Assembly (NCBI GenBank): GCA_027257055.1 | Contig: JAPVLO010000054.1 | Span: 3,596,001-3,660,000 of the forward strand | Length of the DNA: 64,000 nucleotides | DNA from: Cephalopachus bancanus | Taxonomy: Eukaryota > Chordata > Mammalia > Primates > Tarsiidae | Direction: 5' to 3' | Part shown: positions 12,086 to 27,887 of the stretch, piece by piece | How the letters are laid out: every line of letters starts with the position of its first letter | Position numbering within the stretch: position 1 is the stretch's first letter | Translations under genes and position numbers: made by a program | The notes under the pieces: model-generated | The model's database searches: none | What the model saw: only the letters and a program-made list of their open reading frames with translations | What the model was told of the DNA's origin: nothing

Positions 12086-13487
12086 AGTCTGGGTCACTGA
12101 GTGAGACTCCAACTCAAAAAAAAAAAAAAAAATCCCACTTGTCTATCTTATCTCTTATGACTTGGGTACTTGGGGTTTTGATCAGGAATTGGTTGCCAGT
12201 TCCAATTTCCATAAGGGTGTCTCTTGCATTTTCTAAGATTCTTATAGTTTGAGGTTTTACGTTTAGATCTTTGATTCATTTAGAGTTGATTTTTGTGTAT
12301 AGTGATAGGTAGGGGGCCTGTTTCAATCTTCTGAATGTGGTCAGTCAGTTTTCCAAGCACCACTTACCGAATAGGTTTTCCTCATCCCACTGGTTGTTAA
12401 TGGAAGCTTTGTCGAAGATGAGTTGGTTGAGAAATTGAGGTTTGGTTTCCAGAATCTCTATCCTGTTCTATTGGTCCATATGCCTATTCTTGTATCAATA
12501 TCAGGCTGTTTTGATTATTATAGCCTGATACCTCCCACTTTGATTCTTTTGCTAAGGATTGTTTTGGCTATTCGTGGTCATTTGTGTGTCATATGAACTC
12601 CCGTATTGTCATTTCCAGGTCTGAAAAGAATGATGTTGGCAATTTAATGGGTATTGGGTTGAATCTGTAGATTGCCTTAGGTAGAATGGACATCTTAACG
12701 ATGTTGATTCTTTCCATTCATGAGCATGGAATATTTTTCCATTTGTTTGTGTCTTCTTGGATTTCTCTGAGTGGTGTTTTGTAGTTTTCATTGTAAAGGT
12801 CTTTCACTTCTCTGGTTAGGAAGATGCCAAGGAACCCCTGATTTCTGTCTCTTGTCTAATTGCTTTAGCTAGGACTTTCAACACTATGTTGAACAAGAGG
12901 GGTAAGAGTGGCCAGCCTTATCTTGTTCCAGTTTTCAGGGTAAATGTTTCCAGTTTCTGTCCATTTAGCAATATGCTGGCTGTGGGTTTTTTGTAGACAG
13001 TGCTTACTGTTTTGAGGTATGTTCTTTCTATGCCTAGGTGTTTGAGGGTTTTTATCAAGAAGTGATGCTGGATTTCATCAAAAGTTTACAATTAAAGAAA
13101 TTTTAGAGTAAGTCATTGCTAAAGTTCCTCCTAACTCTAAATTATAATATATAAGACAAAAGAGATAAAGTTTTCTGGGGAAAAATATAAAACTTAAAAA
13201 GGTAATCACCTAAATGTTTATCAAGAAGATGACCAAGAATTGAGTTTAACTCCATTCAACAAAATACTTTACCATGCAGAAGGTACTATCTTTTACATTA
13301 TATAAGATGCAGAGTAAGATGATGTTCCTAATTTTAAAGACCTTATAATCTAGGAAGTGGAAAACACAAATCTATAAATAATTATAATAAGTCAGAATAC
13401 AAATGCTACTTAAAAATTACAAACAAAATATTTTCTTAAATGTGTAGAATTTTAAGCCTGGACATATAAAATATTCTTTTACTCAGT

Positions 13488-13712
13488 GACCTATCACAGA
13501 AACAAAGAACAGAGCACCATATGTTCTCACTCATAAGTGGACAATTATCATACTATTACAAGAAAGGGATTTGAAAGTAGTGGGAAACTGCCAGGGGAGG
13601 GGAGCACACATCATCAACAAGGGTACCTGCATAATGAATATGTGTATACCTAACCCTGAATGGTACCCCACATCTTTAAAATTAAAAGTTAAAAAAATTC
13701 TTGATGAGATCC
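13488..13712 (+). mobile_element. L1 LINE 3' end, 5'-truncated
   Basis: Contains 'gttctcactcataagtgga', 'caacaagggtacctgcat' and 'ctttaaaattaaaagtt', the ORF2-end and 3' UTR of the young L1 type also seen at 47160-47770. It ends about 120 bases before the exon at 13831. Confidence 0.85.
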
Positions 13713-13830
13713 TTACTAAAATATTGGATCGCAAAAAAAATCAAATATTTTTGGAATCTAAGTGATAAAATATAAAATTTTCTGTACTATCTCAAGTTGG
13801 CTAATGGGGCTACTTTCACTCTATTTACAG

Positions 13831-13928
13831 GTGCTGTGGAGAGGGTGAAGAAAATTCGAGACTATGCTTTTGTACACTTCAGTAACCGAGAAGATGCAGT
13901 TGAAGCTATGAAAGCTTTAAATGGGAAG
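13831..13928 (+). CDS. A1CF: A1CF coding exon: RRM3 core
   Basis: 98-nt exon between TTTACAG and GTAATG. It enters with two bases of Gly and then reads [16 protein letters not shown] followed by [16 protein letters not shown]. The octamer RDYAFVHF is the RNP1 motif of RRM3, with the aromatic Tyr and Phe residues that stack on RNA bases. It leaves in phase 0. It matches the human protein at every residue as far as I remember. Together with the previous and next exons it completes the third RNA-recognition motif (about residues 231-305), which helps A1CF bind the mooring sequence downstream of the edited cytidine in apoB mRNA. Confidence 0.97.
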
Positions 13929-18246
<4,318 letters not shown>

Positions 18247-18520
18247 GTACTGGATGGTTCCCCCATTGAAGTGACTCTAGCCAAACCAGTGGACAAAGAT
18301 AGTTATGTTAGGTACACCCGGGGCACAGGTGGAAGGGGCACCATGCTGCAAGGAGACTACACCTACTCTTTGGGCCATGTTTATGATCCCACCACAACCT
18401 ACCTTGGAGCGCCTGTCTTCTATGCCCCCCAGGCCTATGCAGCAATTCCCAGTCTTCATTTCCCAGCCACGAAAGGACACCTCAGCAATAGGGCCGTCAT
18501 CCGAGCCCCCTCTGTTAGAG
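18247..18520 (+). CDS. A1CF: A1CF coding exon: end of RRM3 and RG/Tyr-rich region
   Basis: 274-nt exon between TTCAACAG and GTAACA. It starts in phase 0 with VLDGSPIEVTLAKPVD, the last strand of RRM3, then the Arg-Gly stretch RGTGGRG. A Tyr/Pro-rich low-complexity segment (YSLGHVYDPTTTYLGAPVF, YAPQAYAAIP) follows, and then the start of the nuclear-localisation region (GHLSNRAVIRAPSVR). It corresponds to about residues 293-383. It leaves one G, which pairs with either acceptor of the next exon. Differences from remembered human sequence are conservative (GEYTY to GDYTY, GQVY to GHVY, QTYAA to QAYAA, AIIRA to AVIRA). RG and Tyr-rich parts of hnRNP-type proteins commonly mediate protein and RNA contacts. 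Confidence 0.97.
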
Positions 18521-20446
18521 GTAACACCAGTCAGCTCTTGCCTTAGATGAACCCTAAGATTTCAAATGACTTGAACTGCAATAGCCTTAGACAAATTGGA
18601 TGGGACTGCTGAGAGAAAAGCACTGAAAAGTGGTTTATTAAAAATCAAAATACTATATCAACAGTTTTCCTTTCATAGGAATCTTTTTCACATGACAACT
18701 GGTTATTGAAAAAAATTTGGTCAACTCATAGTGCACATGGGTTTAGTGCACAAATTAGATCCTTACATGAGCCCATAAAATTTGCACAAACTAGAACCCT
18801 CTTCCACAATTGTTAGCTTCTTTCGTATCAGTAGACTACCATCTTGCAGTCGTCTATGACTCATTACAACACTTCCAGGAGAGAGCAGTATGATTCAATG
18901 GAAACCAATTACTTCAAATGCAAAAACAATTCAAGGCACATGTGTACTTGAAGGTAACTCAGTAGCATCATCCTTACATATAAATCACAATTTATCATAA
19001 AAATTGTCTAACAGACATGAGACATTCTTATCTGACTTCCCCCAAGAAATATATGTTAAACCTATTGAAAAACCAAACTATTAAAAAGATCAATTTATTT
19101 ATTTAATACATGGGGAACAAGATAAATCCCAAATAGCAAAAATTCAATTTTACTGCCAGATAATAAATGTTTAATGTTTGAATCCTGCAAGAATTTTAAA
19201 TGTTCGAGAAGTTTTCCAAGGTCAGTTATTTAAAGCAATCTAGAAGATAAGGAAAGCATTTTTTATTTCTAAGAAACTAGTTTGTCTCTGCCTTTTGGGC
19301 TCCTTCAGATTGGTTTTTCTAGGATGTGCCTAATAACAGTTCTAGCTTTCAAATATGACACCAAAGCAATTTAACAAGCAAGCTCTGTATGTAAATCTAT
19401 TGCTGGGTTTGACTTAGAAGCAAAAGGGCACATCCAAATTGCTGTAAAAATAGTTATCTTACTATGTTTTACAGGATTAATTGACCATTCTAGGAGGTCT
19501 AGTCTTCAACAGCCTTAAAATTCTGTACTCATAATAATACCCCAAAAAATTGTAATGCAAAATAAATCATTAAGATTCCCTTTAGGATAACATGTCCATA
19601 TGATAATATATTATGTCTTTGAAACATTATGCATTTGTAATGTAAAAATCACATCATTAACCAACCCGCACGTTAAATACAAGTTGTCAACCAGTTGTGA
19701 TGTAGAAAAAAAAAAACTCCACTCTAAGGGGAAAAAATGCCTGTCATATAACAAGAAAGGAATCAATGAATCATATTCATGGATGAAAGATAATCAATTT
19801 AATTTCTCATCTTTTTATGCCACAATAGGAAATCAAAGTAGCAACATGGCAAAACAAAATTAAAAGGAATCTATGCATGAAACTCAATGGAAATTTAAGC
19901 CTCACATTGACAGAACATGAGAGAGGATGGTGAATTCTAAAGCATGTTTTCTAAATGTTCGTTTTCCAATAAGTCATTATGAGTTGGAAAACTGATGAAG
20001 CTAGAATTCATTTCTGAGTTACTGATCAGTGACAGTCTCTATGCAAGACTGATTTCAATACCAGTGGTTATATTACATTGGAATGTTTCATAAACACATT
20101 CCCAGCCTTTATTAGTCTACAGAAAATGTAAACAAAAGGTTAACTGAAGACAGAAATTGCAAAATTTCTCTCTGTGCCAAAATTTTTAATTGCTAACATA
20201 CTTATCAACAAATAGCTGTGATGGTATGTCTTACTTCCCCACATGGCTCTTGAAAGAGAGAGAAAGAGAGAGGGAGAGAGACCAATGTTGAACTTTTTGT
20301 TGAGTTTCATTACATGAGAATCCTAGAGTATCTTACTATCTTCAGGGCAATAATCAATGTGACTTGGGCTAACTTTTCCATTACAGTAAGATTCAGGGTG
20401 ATTTTCTGGTGGTTTGATTCAGTTTAATGCCTTCTTACATTCCTAG
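18521..20446 (+). other. A1CF: A1CF intron
   Basis: 1.9-kb intron from GTAACA to ATTCCTAG. AT-rich. A short interrupted GA run sits near 20254-20281. I recognise no transposable element in it, which makes it the cleanest intron over 1 kb in the window. Confidence 0.85.
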
Positions 20447-20652
20447 AAATTTACATGAATGTACCTGTAGGGGCTGCGGGAGTGAGAGGACTGGGCGGAC
20501 GTGGCTATCTGGCATACACAGGCCTGGGTCGTGGATACCAGGTGAAAGGAGACAAGAGAGAAGACAAACTCTATGACATTTTACCTGGGATGGAGCTCGT
20601 CCCAATGAATCCAGTCACTTTAAAACCCCAAGGAATCAAACTTGCCCCCCAG
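20447..20652 (+). CDS. A1CF: A1CF coding exon with two acceptors: nuclear-localisation region
   Basis: 206-nt exon ending CCCCAG before GTAGGT. Two in-frame acceptors exist. The first, CATTCCTAG, gives a start at 20447 and includes the residues EIYMNVPV. The second, ACCTGTAG, gives a start at 20471 and skips them, leaving Arg-Gly. The two known human isoforms (about 65 and 64 kDa) differ by just these eight residues. The exon continues with GAAGVRGLGGRGYLAYTG, then GLGRGYQVKGDKREDKLYD and ILPGMELVPMNPVTLKPQG. This covers the ACF nuclear-localisation sequence (about residues 360-409) reported for shuttling through transportin 2, so the optional eight residues fall within it. By memory ELVPMN replaces human ELTPMN. 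Confidence 0.97.
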
Positions 20653-22386
20653 GTAGGTAATGTTATTCCAGGGATAATTTCTTTAAGTTGGGCCAGTGAT
20701 CCCCATTTACCTTTCATCAAACAATTTGACTTGATGCCTACTTAAGCTATTGGGTTTTTTTCTTGTAATAGATAAAGTGTTCAGTCAAGACAGTGTACTT
20801 TGAAGGAATGCTCAGCATTGTAGGCGCTTTCATTTTTTTAATCATAAAGTTTAAAACCTTAAATAATCTTCCACTGAATGCAAAGAACCCGAGCGCTATT
20901 AAGAATTATCAACCAATACCTTAAATGAAAATAAAAGGAGGCGAAGACCTCGCCTCAGAATAAATGCCCATCACATGTGAACCAGCTTGATTGCCAAATG
21001 AAGAGTATTTACAACAGGGAACCCTGAATAGACCATTTAGGACATCTTTTCTTGGAAACACAATGTCTAAAAGAAAACTCCATCATGATATCTCGGTAAA
21101 TCTTTAGGAGGTGTCATCAGTCATATCAAAGTAAGTCTTCTGCAATGGTCATATTTGGGCAGTGGCATTATGGCGAATCTTTATTGCTTGCAGTTGACAA
21201 TTCTAAGTTTCCATGTTTCTGCATGAGTCTGTGGTTTTTATTATTGGAAAATTAAAAGTTATAAAAGTTGTTCCAGTGTGGAAACTGAATGCTAGGGTTA
21301 AAAATAAAAGAGGATCTATGTTAACCCTTAAACTGTTCCCTGTGGGAGTGCTGATCTCTCTAAAATACACTTTGACTGAATAACCAGGGTTATAGTGTGT
21401 GTATCCTGATGGAAAAGTCACTACTCCCATTCCAAAGGTATAAGCCCCAGATTTATGAAAATAACTCTTAGGAGTCCAATAAAGAAGAAAACTTGGTTTT
21501 CTAAAAGCTCATCGTGGGTATTGTTTTTAATTTTTTTGGTGGTATTAATGGCTTTCTCTTACCAAAAAAATTGTTAATCTAAGGTTTCTGCTAACCTTAT
21601 CCAGGCAATTTTTTTTAAAAAAAAGCATGCCTATCAAAGTGCAATCATGTGTTTGTTAAAAAAAAAAATTTCATTTGGTTTCCCTTATACATCATGAATT
21701 GTCTTAAGTACTAGAGATGTAAAAGTGAATATAACAAAATCTTTATCATAAAAAATTGCATGGCAGTCCAGTGAGGGCATACTGACACATAAACAGATAA
21801 TTATAATAAAATCTGGTAAGGGATGTGATAAAGCTTGCTCAGGAAATACCAAAAAAAAAACCTAATCTCCCTTGGGTTAAAACCCAAAATAAAGAACCTA
21901 GTTAAAGTACTCAAATACTATAAATCTTTTTTTAAAACTGAAAAAATAACAATCATCACAAATTCTGTTTAACAGTTCTGAGTGCTGCTATAGTCTGACA
22001 TCTCTTCTTTTTACATGAAACTCAGGTCAGACATGAATATGTGAGTAACGATATCTATCAACTAATGAAAGTTCTTTAATTTTTCTCTGAATTTCTACAA
22101 CCATGGCTAAAAATTAAAGACCATGCCATTCCCAAACCAGCATAGATGGAGCCTTAACAAACTCAAAGTAGTGTATAAACTTCTAGCCAGAAATGCAGAA
22201 GAAAGAGTATGATCTTGCAAAGTCAGCAGTGAGAGGTGGTGCCCCCTTAGCCTGTGTTTGCTCACCTGGCATGAACAGGCACAATATCTGCCAGCAAAAG
22301 CTTATAAATTACTGCCCAGAACTGTAGGAAATGCTTTGTAGATGACAAGAGATGCTATGAAACAAGAGTATTCAAAAGAAAAGGTT

Positions 22387-22660
22387 GGCCAGGTACCATA
22401 TCTCATGCTTATAATCCTGGCACCTTGGGAGGCTAAAGCAGAAGGATTGCTTGAGCCCAAAAGTTCAAGACCAGCCTGAACAACATGGAGGGATCCTGAT
22501 CTACAAAAAACCAAAAATTAGCTGGGCATGGTGGCACATGTCTGTAGTCCTAGCTACTTGGGAGGCTGAGGTGTGAGGATCACCTGAGCCCAGGAGGTAG
22601 AGGATGAGGTAAACTGTGATCATGCCACTGCGCTCCAGCCTGAGCAACAGAGTAAGACCC
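22387..22660 (+). repeat. Alu SINE, older type
   Basis: Dimeric Alu from 'ggccaggtaccatatctc' to 'gcaacagagtaagaccctg'. Its A-tail has been replaced by a CA-rich microsatellite. Confidence 0.87.
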
Positions 22661-22707
22661 TGACACACACACACATATGCACGCGCGCGCACACACACAC
22701 GGACACG
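22661..22707. repeat. CA/CG dinucleotide microsatellite at an Alu tail
   Basis: (CA)n interrupted by ATGCACGCGCGCGC. The alternating purine-pyrimidine run with CG units is the type of sequence able to form Z-DNA. It is a decayed Alu poly-A tail. Confidence 0.9.
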
Positions 22708-23111
22708 AAAGAAAAGAGAGAAAGAGAAAGTTAACAAAAATTAGGAGCAATTTACAAATTAATAAACTGGAAAATGTCATGCTATTGCAGCTGGGTTAGT
22801 GTTAGAACAAATGAGATAAGAAACTCCAGAGATGTAGTACTGGGGCATTGTTCTGTCTCACAATGATTTTCTCAGCCATGTGCCCTGTTGTGCACAGTAT
22901 ACTGAATCTGTTGACTTAAAAGAACATCAGGATCTCTGGGCCACCAAAAATGGCTTCAGGAAGAAGAAAATATGAGTCTTTAGAAAAGATTCAGCCTGGA
23001 GTAATTACAAAAGGAAAAAAAATGCAGGAGGATGCTAAAAAAGCAGATTGTTACAAAAATAGCCAGAAGTGGTGTCTTACCAGACAAATTTAAAACAAAC
23101 AAACAAAGAAA

Positions 23112-23397
<286 letters not shown>

Positions 23398-23920
23398 AAC
23401 TGTCAACCCCCATCTATGCATGCTTATCAATAAATACTAACTCATTAAACTTTTAACTCTATTTTTATTGAAAATACGAGATTAAAATCCTATGGCAAAT
23501 GACATGAAGTAAGAATATATTCTTATATTTTCTTCTCTAATTCATTATAAACAAAGAGATTGAGGTAATAATAAGTAAATATATCCACAGTGTTGGAGCA
23601 TCCATTTTAAAAATATAGGATAAATATACTAAACAAATCATAAAATTAAGCTCTTGGTAAAAGTTATAGCTAATGGATTAAATTAAAAACATTAGAGTAA
23701 ATGATGTGAAAGTGATTTTTATGAACTAATAGACATAACATTTTAAATGGAGTTCAAATTGAGTTCATTCTAAATTTTATGAGTCATTAAACCATGCGGC
23801 ATTTTATATCTTCTCATATTTGCTTAAACTCTGAAGAGTAGAGTTTAAAAACCTGAACACTAGGGAAATAATGCAAATGTGACATTTGAAGGGGAAATCA
23901 CTTTTTTTTAACTCTTGTAG

Positions 23921-24057
23921 ATATTAGAAGAGACTTGTCAGAAAAATAACTGGGGACAGCCAGTGTACCAGCTGCACTCTGCCATTGGACAAGACCAAAG
24001 ACAACTATTCTTATACAAAATAACCATTCCTGCTCTGGCCAGCCAGAATCCTGCAAT
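23921..24057 (+). CDS. A1CF: A1CF coding exon: first half of the dsRNA-binding domain
   Basis: 137-nt exon after CTTGTAG, phase 0 in. Reads ILEETCQKNNWGQPVYQLHS then AIGQDQRQLFLYKITIPAL and ASQNPA. It begins the C-terminal double-stranded-RNA-binding fold that A1CF shares with DND1 and its close relatives (about residues 447-492). The alpha-helix 'LEETCQKNNWGQP' and strand 'RQLFLYKITIP' are characteristic. The exon must end at 24057, leaving AT of an Ile codon that is completed by C at 24831 to give IHPF. The donor is then GTGCGT, a weaker than average but acceptable site. A second donor, GTAACT, lies four bases downstream at 24062. By memory the human protein has EEICQ where this has EETCQ. 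Confidence 0.96.
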
Positions 24058-24830
24058 GTGCGTAACTTCTCCAAATTCCTAATCATTTTGATTTTAGGGT
24101 AGGATACGTTTGTAAATTAAGTATATTTAGTCACTATCTCAACAAGATAAGCACTCAAGTCTACTCCCTGTTCATTTGTCATTAAATGCAAATACGAGAT
24201 ATATAGTTAGGATGTGCCAGCTCTGAGACTGGCATCTAAAAGCCCCAAAATTTCAGATAAACAATGAAGACTGTGTAGTATCATCAACCAGTGGAAAAGT
24301 TGGGAGATGAAAACTATAGCCCATTCTTTTCATGTAGTGCTTAGGTTACACCATATAAAATTGTCATTTTTAGATATAATAGCACCATGCCCCATCATTT
24401 AAATTTTAGACCAAAGATATGACTTCTCTGTTAGTGAATATCACCTCCTGAATTTTACCTCAAAACTACATTTCTATATATTTTAGGAACTACCGTTTTT
24501 CACGTGTGCCTTAGCAAACCCATGTAACGAGTTACAAGTATGCCCACCTATGTGTTAGGTCAGTTCACAAATATCCCTACATGTATTCTATATTCAGAAG
24601 TTTTAAGAGCAAGGAGAATGAAAAATGCCCACACAAAATCCCATCATCCAGTGCCTTAGATTTTCCTTTTTTAAAAATTTTTCCTTTGGTTGGATAAAGA
24701 TCTACAGTTTATTATTTTATTTTATTTTTAAACATGTAGGGTACTAGTCAGGGTTAGATACATATGTGGTCATCATCTGACTCAGTAGCACCAGTTTTAA
24801 AATGCCCACCCGACTGCCTGTGCTTTCCAG
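24058..24830 (+). other. A1CF: A1CF intron, short
   Basis: 773-nt intron from GTGCGT to TTTCCAG. Unique AT-rich sequence except for an L1 3'-tail fragment at 24712-24775 just before the acceptor. Confidence 0.9.
24712..24775 (-). mobile_element. tiny L1 3'-end fragment next to an exon
   Basis: T-rich start ('ttattttattttattttta'), then 'gtagggtactagtcaggg' and 'acatatgtggtcatcat', which parallels the L1 3' UTR terminus at 9827-9890. A severely 5'-truncated insertion in - orientation, ending about 55 bases before the exon at 24831. Confidence 0.65.
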
Positions 24831-24973
24831 CCACCCTTTCACGCCTCCAAAGCTGAGTGCCTATGTGGATGAAGCAAAGACATACGCCGCCGAGTACACC
24901 CTGCAGACCCTAGGCATCCCCACTGATGGAGGGGATGCCGCCACCGCTGCTGCCGCCGCTGCTGCTTTTCCAG
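24831..24973 (+). CDS. A1CF: A1CF coding exon: second half of the dsRNA-binding domain and alanine tract
   Basis: 143-nt exon between TTTCCAG and GTAAGA. It completes the Ile codon and reads HPFTPPKLSAYVDEAKTY, then AAEYTLQTLGIPTDGGD, the final helix of the dsRNA-binding domain (YVDEAKTYAAEYTLQTLG). An alanine-rich stretch follows, AATAAAAAAA then FPG. The remembered human protein has a slightly longer, more mixed stretch (GTMATAAAAATA), and SAF for SAY. The alanine codons mix GCC and GCT, so the tract is not a pure trinucleotide repeat. The exon leaves one G of a Gly codon, completed at 28951. Confidence 0.97.
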
Positions 24974-25239
24974 GTAAGAAAAAATTGTGCCAGAACTGGC
25001 ACCCTGCAGAAAGTGTTTGGGAAACACTTTTTGGTACCATGGACTCATAGAAATGTTTGTAAACCCCACCTACAATAAATTTCACTTGCACCATCTGAGG
25101 ACCAAAAAGTGGTTGCCAAATGAGTGATCTATTAAAGCATGAAGCCAGAAAATCGACCTGGGCAGCAGCTTGAAGCCACTACATGATCTTGAATGAGTTC
25201 ACCTGAGTCAGGTTTGCTTTGGTTTTTACTTTTAATGAA

Positions 25240-25450
25240 AGAGTTTGTGACTATCTATCGATGACGTTTATTTGAGCTCTTGCTGTGTGCTAGGCACTCA
25301 CCTAAATGCTCAGCAAGCTTTGTTATCTCAGTAATGCTAATGACACCACTAAGCGTTAGACTCTATCAGAATGCCCATTATACAGAGTGCTAGAAAGATT
25401 AAGTAATTTGGGCAACATCAATTAGCTTTTAAGCCATCTTTGAGCTCCCT
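25240..25450 (-). repeat. MIR-like SINE
   Basis: 'gctctttgctgtgtgctagg'-type start (here 'gctcttgctgtgtgctagg') and 'cattatacagagtgctag' with 'attaagtaatttgggcaac', the reverse-oriented MIR layout. Diverged. Confidence 0.6.
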
Positions 25451-25755
25451 CCCAATTCCGGTCTTCAATCTGCATAAACTAACTTGATTTTTCAAATAGA
25501 TGTGCAGATCACATCTGCCCTAAATTATTTCAAGTCAAAAATTTTGAGTGAGAAAGACAGAGATCATTTTATTATGTGAATAATCAGGGCTCTATTTACC
25601 TGCTCTGTAATTTTGGTCTGGGGTATATATGCTGATTGCTTAAAATAAACCCATCTGTGTATCAACAGTGTTTTCAGGGGTCATATTTAAAAGATTTTTC
25701 CTCATTTATTTTTTACCATTAGCAAATGCTAATAATTTAAAAATGAATCCTTTAG

Positions 25756-26091
<336 letters not shown>

Positions 26092-26740
26092 TAAAGGGGA
26101 CTAGGAAAGAAACTTCTTTAGAAAATTTGTTCTTAACAGTTAGATTGAATAACGAACTCTACTCTTTTTTTAGTAATAAAAGCTTATTTCTATTGAAGAA
26201 ATTTGTCCTTCTGACTTCTCACTCTGTCAGCATGTGCCTCTTAATCCCAAATTAGAGAGTTCTAACTATACGTAGAAGCATTCCTATCACCTGATGAGTT
26301 CATTTATTGGTCATGAGTAGGTGTGAGAATATCTATATTCTTCACAGTCACAAAACCTAGGGCTTGCTCTCTTTTTTTTCCCCCCTCAAAAACTGTAACT
26401 ATATCCTCCATTCTGGCAAAGTGAGGCTAAAACTAATCATGCTTTGCACATGAATGTGACCCCAATTCTAGCTTTGTTTCTCTGTCGGAACTTGGAGACT
26501 TGTGCAGTGCATCCCAGGAGGTTACCAAGGCAACAGCTGACACTGCAGAGAGCAAGGTCGTCCCTGGGCAGTTGGGGCCAGCACTCCTGTGCTTGCTTTT
26601 TACATAACAGGGTGTTTGCATGTCCATTTCCTTGGATCTTATGCCAGAGCTTCTCAGTTCTTAGAGAAAGTCTACCCTTTCTCTGGCAGAAAGCTGCCCC
26701 CAAAGACACCTAACTAATGTCCTATAAAATAATGAGCCTC

Positions 26741-26810
26741 ATAATCAATGTTTGTATACCTAACCCTGAATTGTACCCCACATCTTTACAATAAAAAAAA
26801 GAAAAGAAAA
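26741..26810 (+). mobile_element. very short L1 3' end
   Basis: 'gtttgtatacctaaccctga' and 'ttgtaccccacatctttac' then an A/G-rich tail, identical in layout to the L1 terminus at 13640-13690. Flanked by AATGAGCCTC on both sides (about 26730-26739 and 26812-26821), its target-site duplication. Confidence 0.85.
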
Positions 26811-27887
26811 GAATGAGCCTCTCTCAGGAGAATTTTAAAGTTTGCTTTCACATTGGAAAGGATTTGCTTTTACTCGAGAATGTTTTATCTTATTCTCATT
26901 TCTACTTGCTCCTGTGAGAAGTTAAAAATATTTAGGGCATGAGAGTCATCTTGGGAATGTCTAAGAATTTGAGAGCCTCTCTTATAACTTTGCTGTGGAG
27001 TCAAGCAAAGAACAATAGTCTCCAAGGGAAGAATGTGTTTGAAACACAAATATCCTTGCACTTAACAAATTGGCCATTGAAAAAGAAAATTCAAAAATCC
27101 CTAAAGGTGAAATCTATACTACAAACACACGCACACATGCACATTCACACTCACCCAGTTAAATTGCTTTCTTACTTTAGAAGTACTGTTTCCAAAATTA
27201 TGAAAGTAATCGTTAACACATTTCTCATATCCTTGGAAAATGTACCAAACTTCACTAGTGCATTAGTCAGCATTACTGACCAATGTGAACAAGCCAAGAA
27301 GTGGATTCAATTTAAAACAAATAATAATCCAACCAGCTTCCTGCCACCACTTCCTGAGAAGCCACCAGAAAAAAATCAGTGTGTCTGGGGCTGAGCAGAC
27401 TTCTGCTGCACAGAAACCAAATGGACTTAAAAAAAAAAAATCAGGCCCCCATTCACTGCTTAAGTGTGTATCTCTCTTTTTCTTGTTATCTTTTATAATT
27501 TTGGGATCATCTCAGAAATACTACAGTTTAGTCTAAAATATTAGCAAAGAAATATTGCTTTATGTAGTAGCAATTATACTTTTTCAAAAGTGAATGTATA
27601 CTCATCAACTAAACACACAATACTGAGATGAAAGTATGTGGATGATTTTCTTACCACTCAAACGCTTTGGTTCTCTGAGGAGGAGAACCATCATCAAGGC
27701 CTCTGAATATACCAAGCACAGGCTTGATTGGGGGAGATTAAGAAGAAGGTACTTTTGCTATTCAAGCTTAGTTCTAAATATGGACAGGCTAGGCATTTGC
27801 TTTTAAGGTATATTGTAGAAACACACTTAAACTACAGTATTTCTCCTACTGGTCTACCCAGTATGTATACATCCTTCTTGAGTAAAG

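Larger units (their letters stand above)
10851..12131 (+). repeat. Alu SINE inside the L1, split by an LTR
   Basis: The Alu body runs 10851-11108 and resumes at 12092 with the last part of the right arm and the A-tail. It is flanked by the target-site duplication TCCCACTTGTC (about 10839-10849 and 12133-12143), which belongs to the disrupted L1. The pieces join exactly once the LTR and its duplicated 6 bases are removed. Confidence 0.93.
9827..13092 (-). mobile_element. 5'-truncated L1 LINE, interrupted by Alu and LTR
   Basis: The 3' end (T-run near 9827, then 3' UTR and ORF2 end) is on the left, and ORF2 reads right to left with many stops. The element is flanked by a perfect 13-base target-site duplication, TAAAGAAATTTTA, at 9814-9826 and 13093-13105. 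About 1.3 kb of the span is the inserted Alu plus LTR, so the L1 itself is about 2 kb. Its 3' UTR matches that of the L1 at 27888-28452. Confidence 0.93.
5564..13830 (+). other. A1CF: A1CF intron
   Basis: 8.3-kb intron from GTAGGA to TTTACAG. It contains a MER20 (5946-6172), a MIR (7125-7350), a TC microsatellite (7849-7885), a MER5-like piece (8404-8532), the nested L1/Alu/LTR block (9827-13092) and an L1 3' end (13488-13712). The intervals 6180-7120, 7350-7840, 7890-8400 and 8540-9810 show nothing I can identify. Confidence 0.9.

Noticed and set aside
26939..27394. A 151-residue open frame in the last A1CF intron.
   Set aside because: Low-complexity, no recognisable domain, lies within the intron between two exons proven by phase; the start is not in a promoter context.
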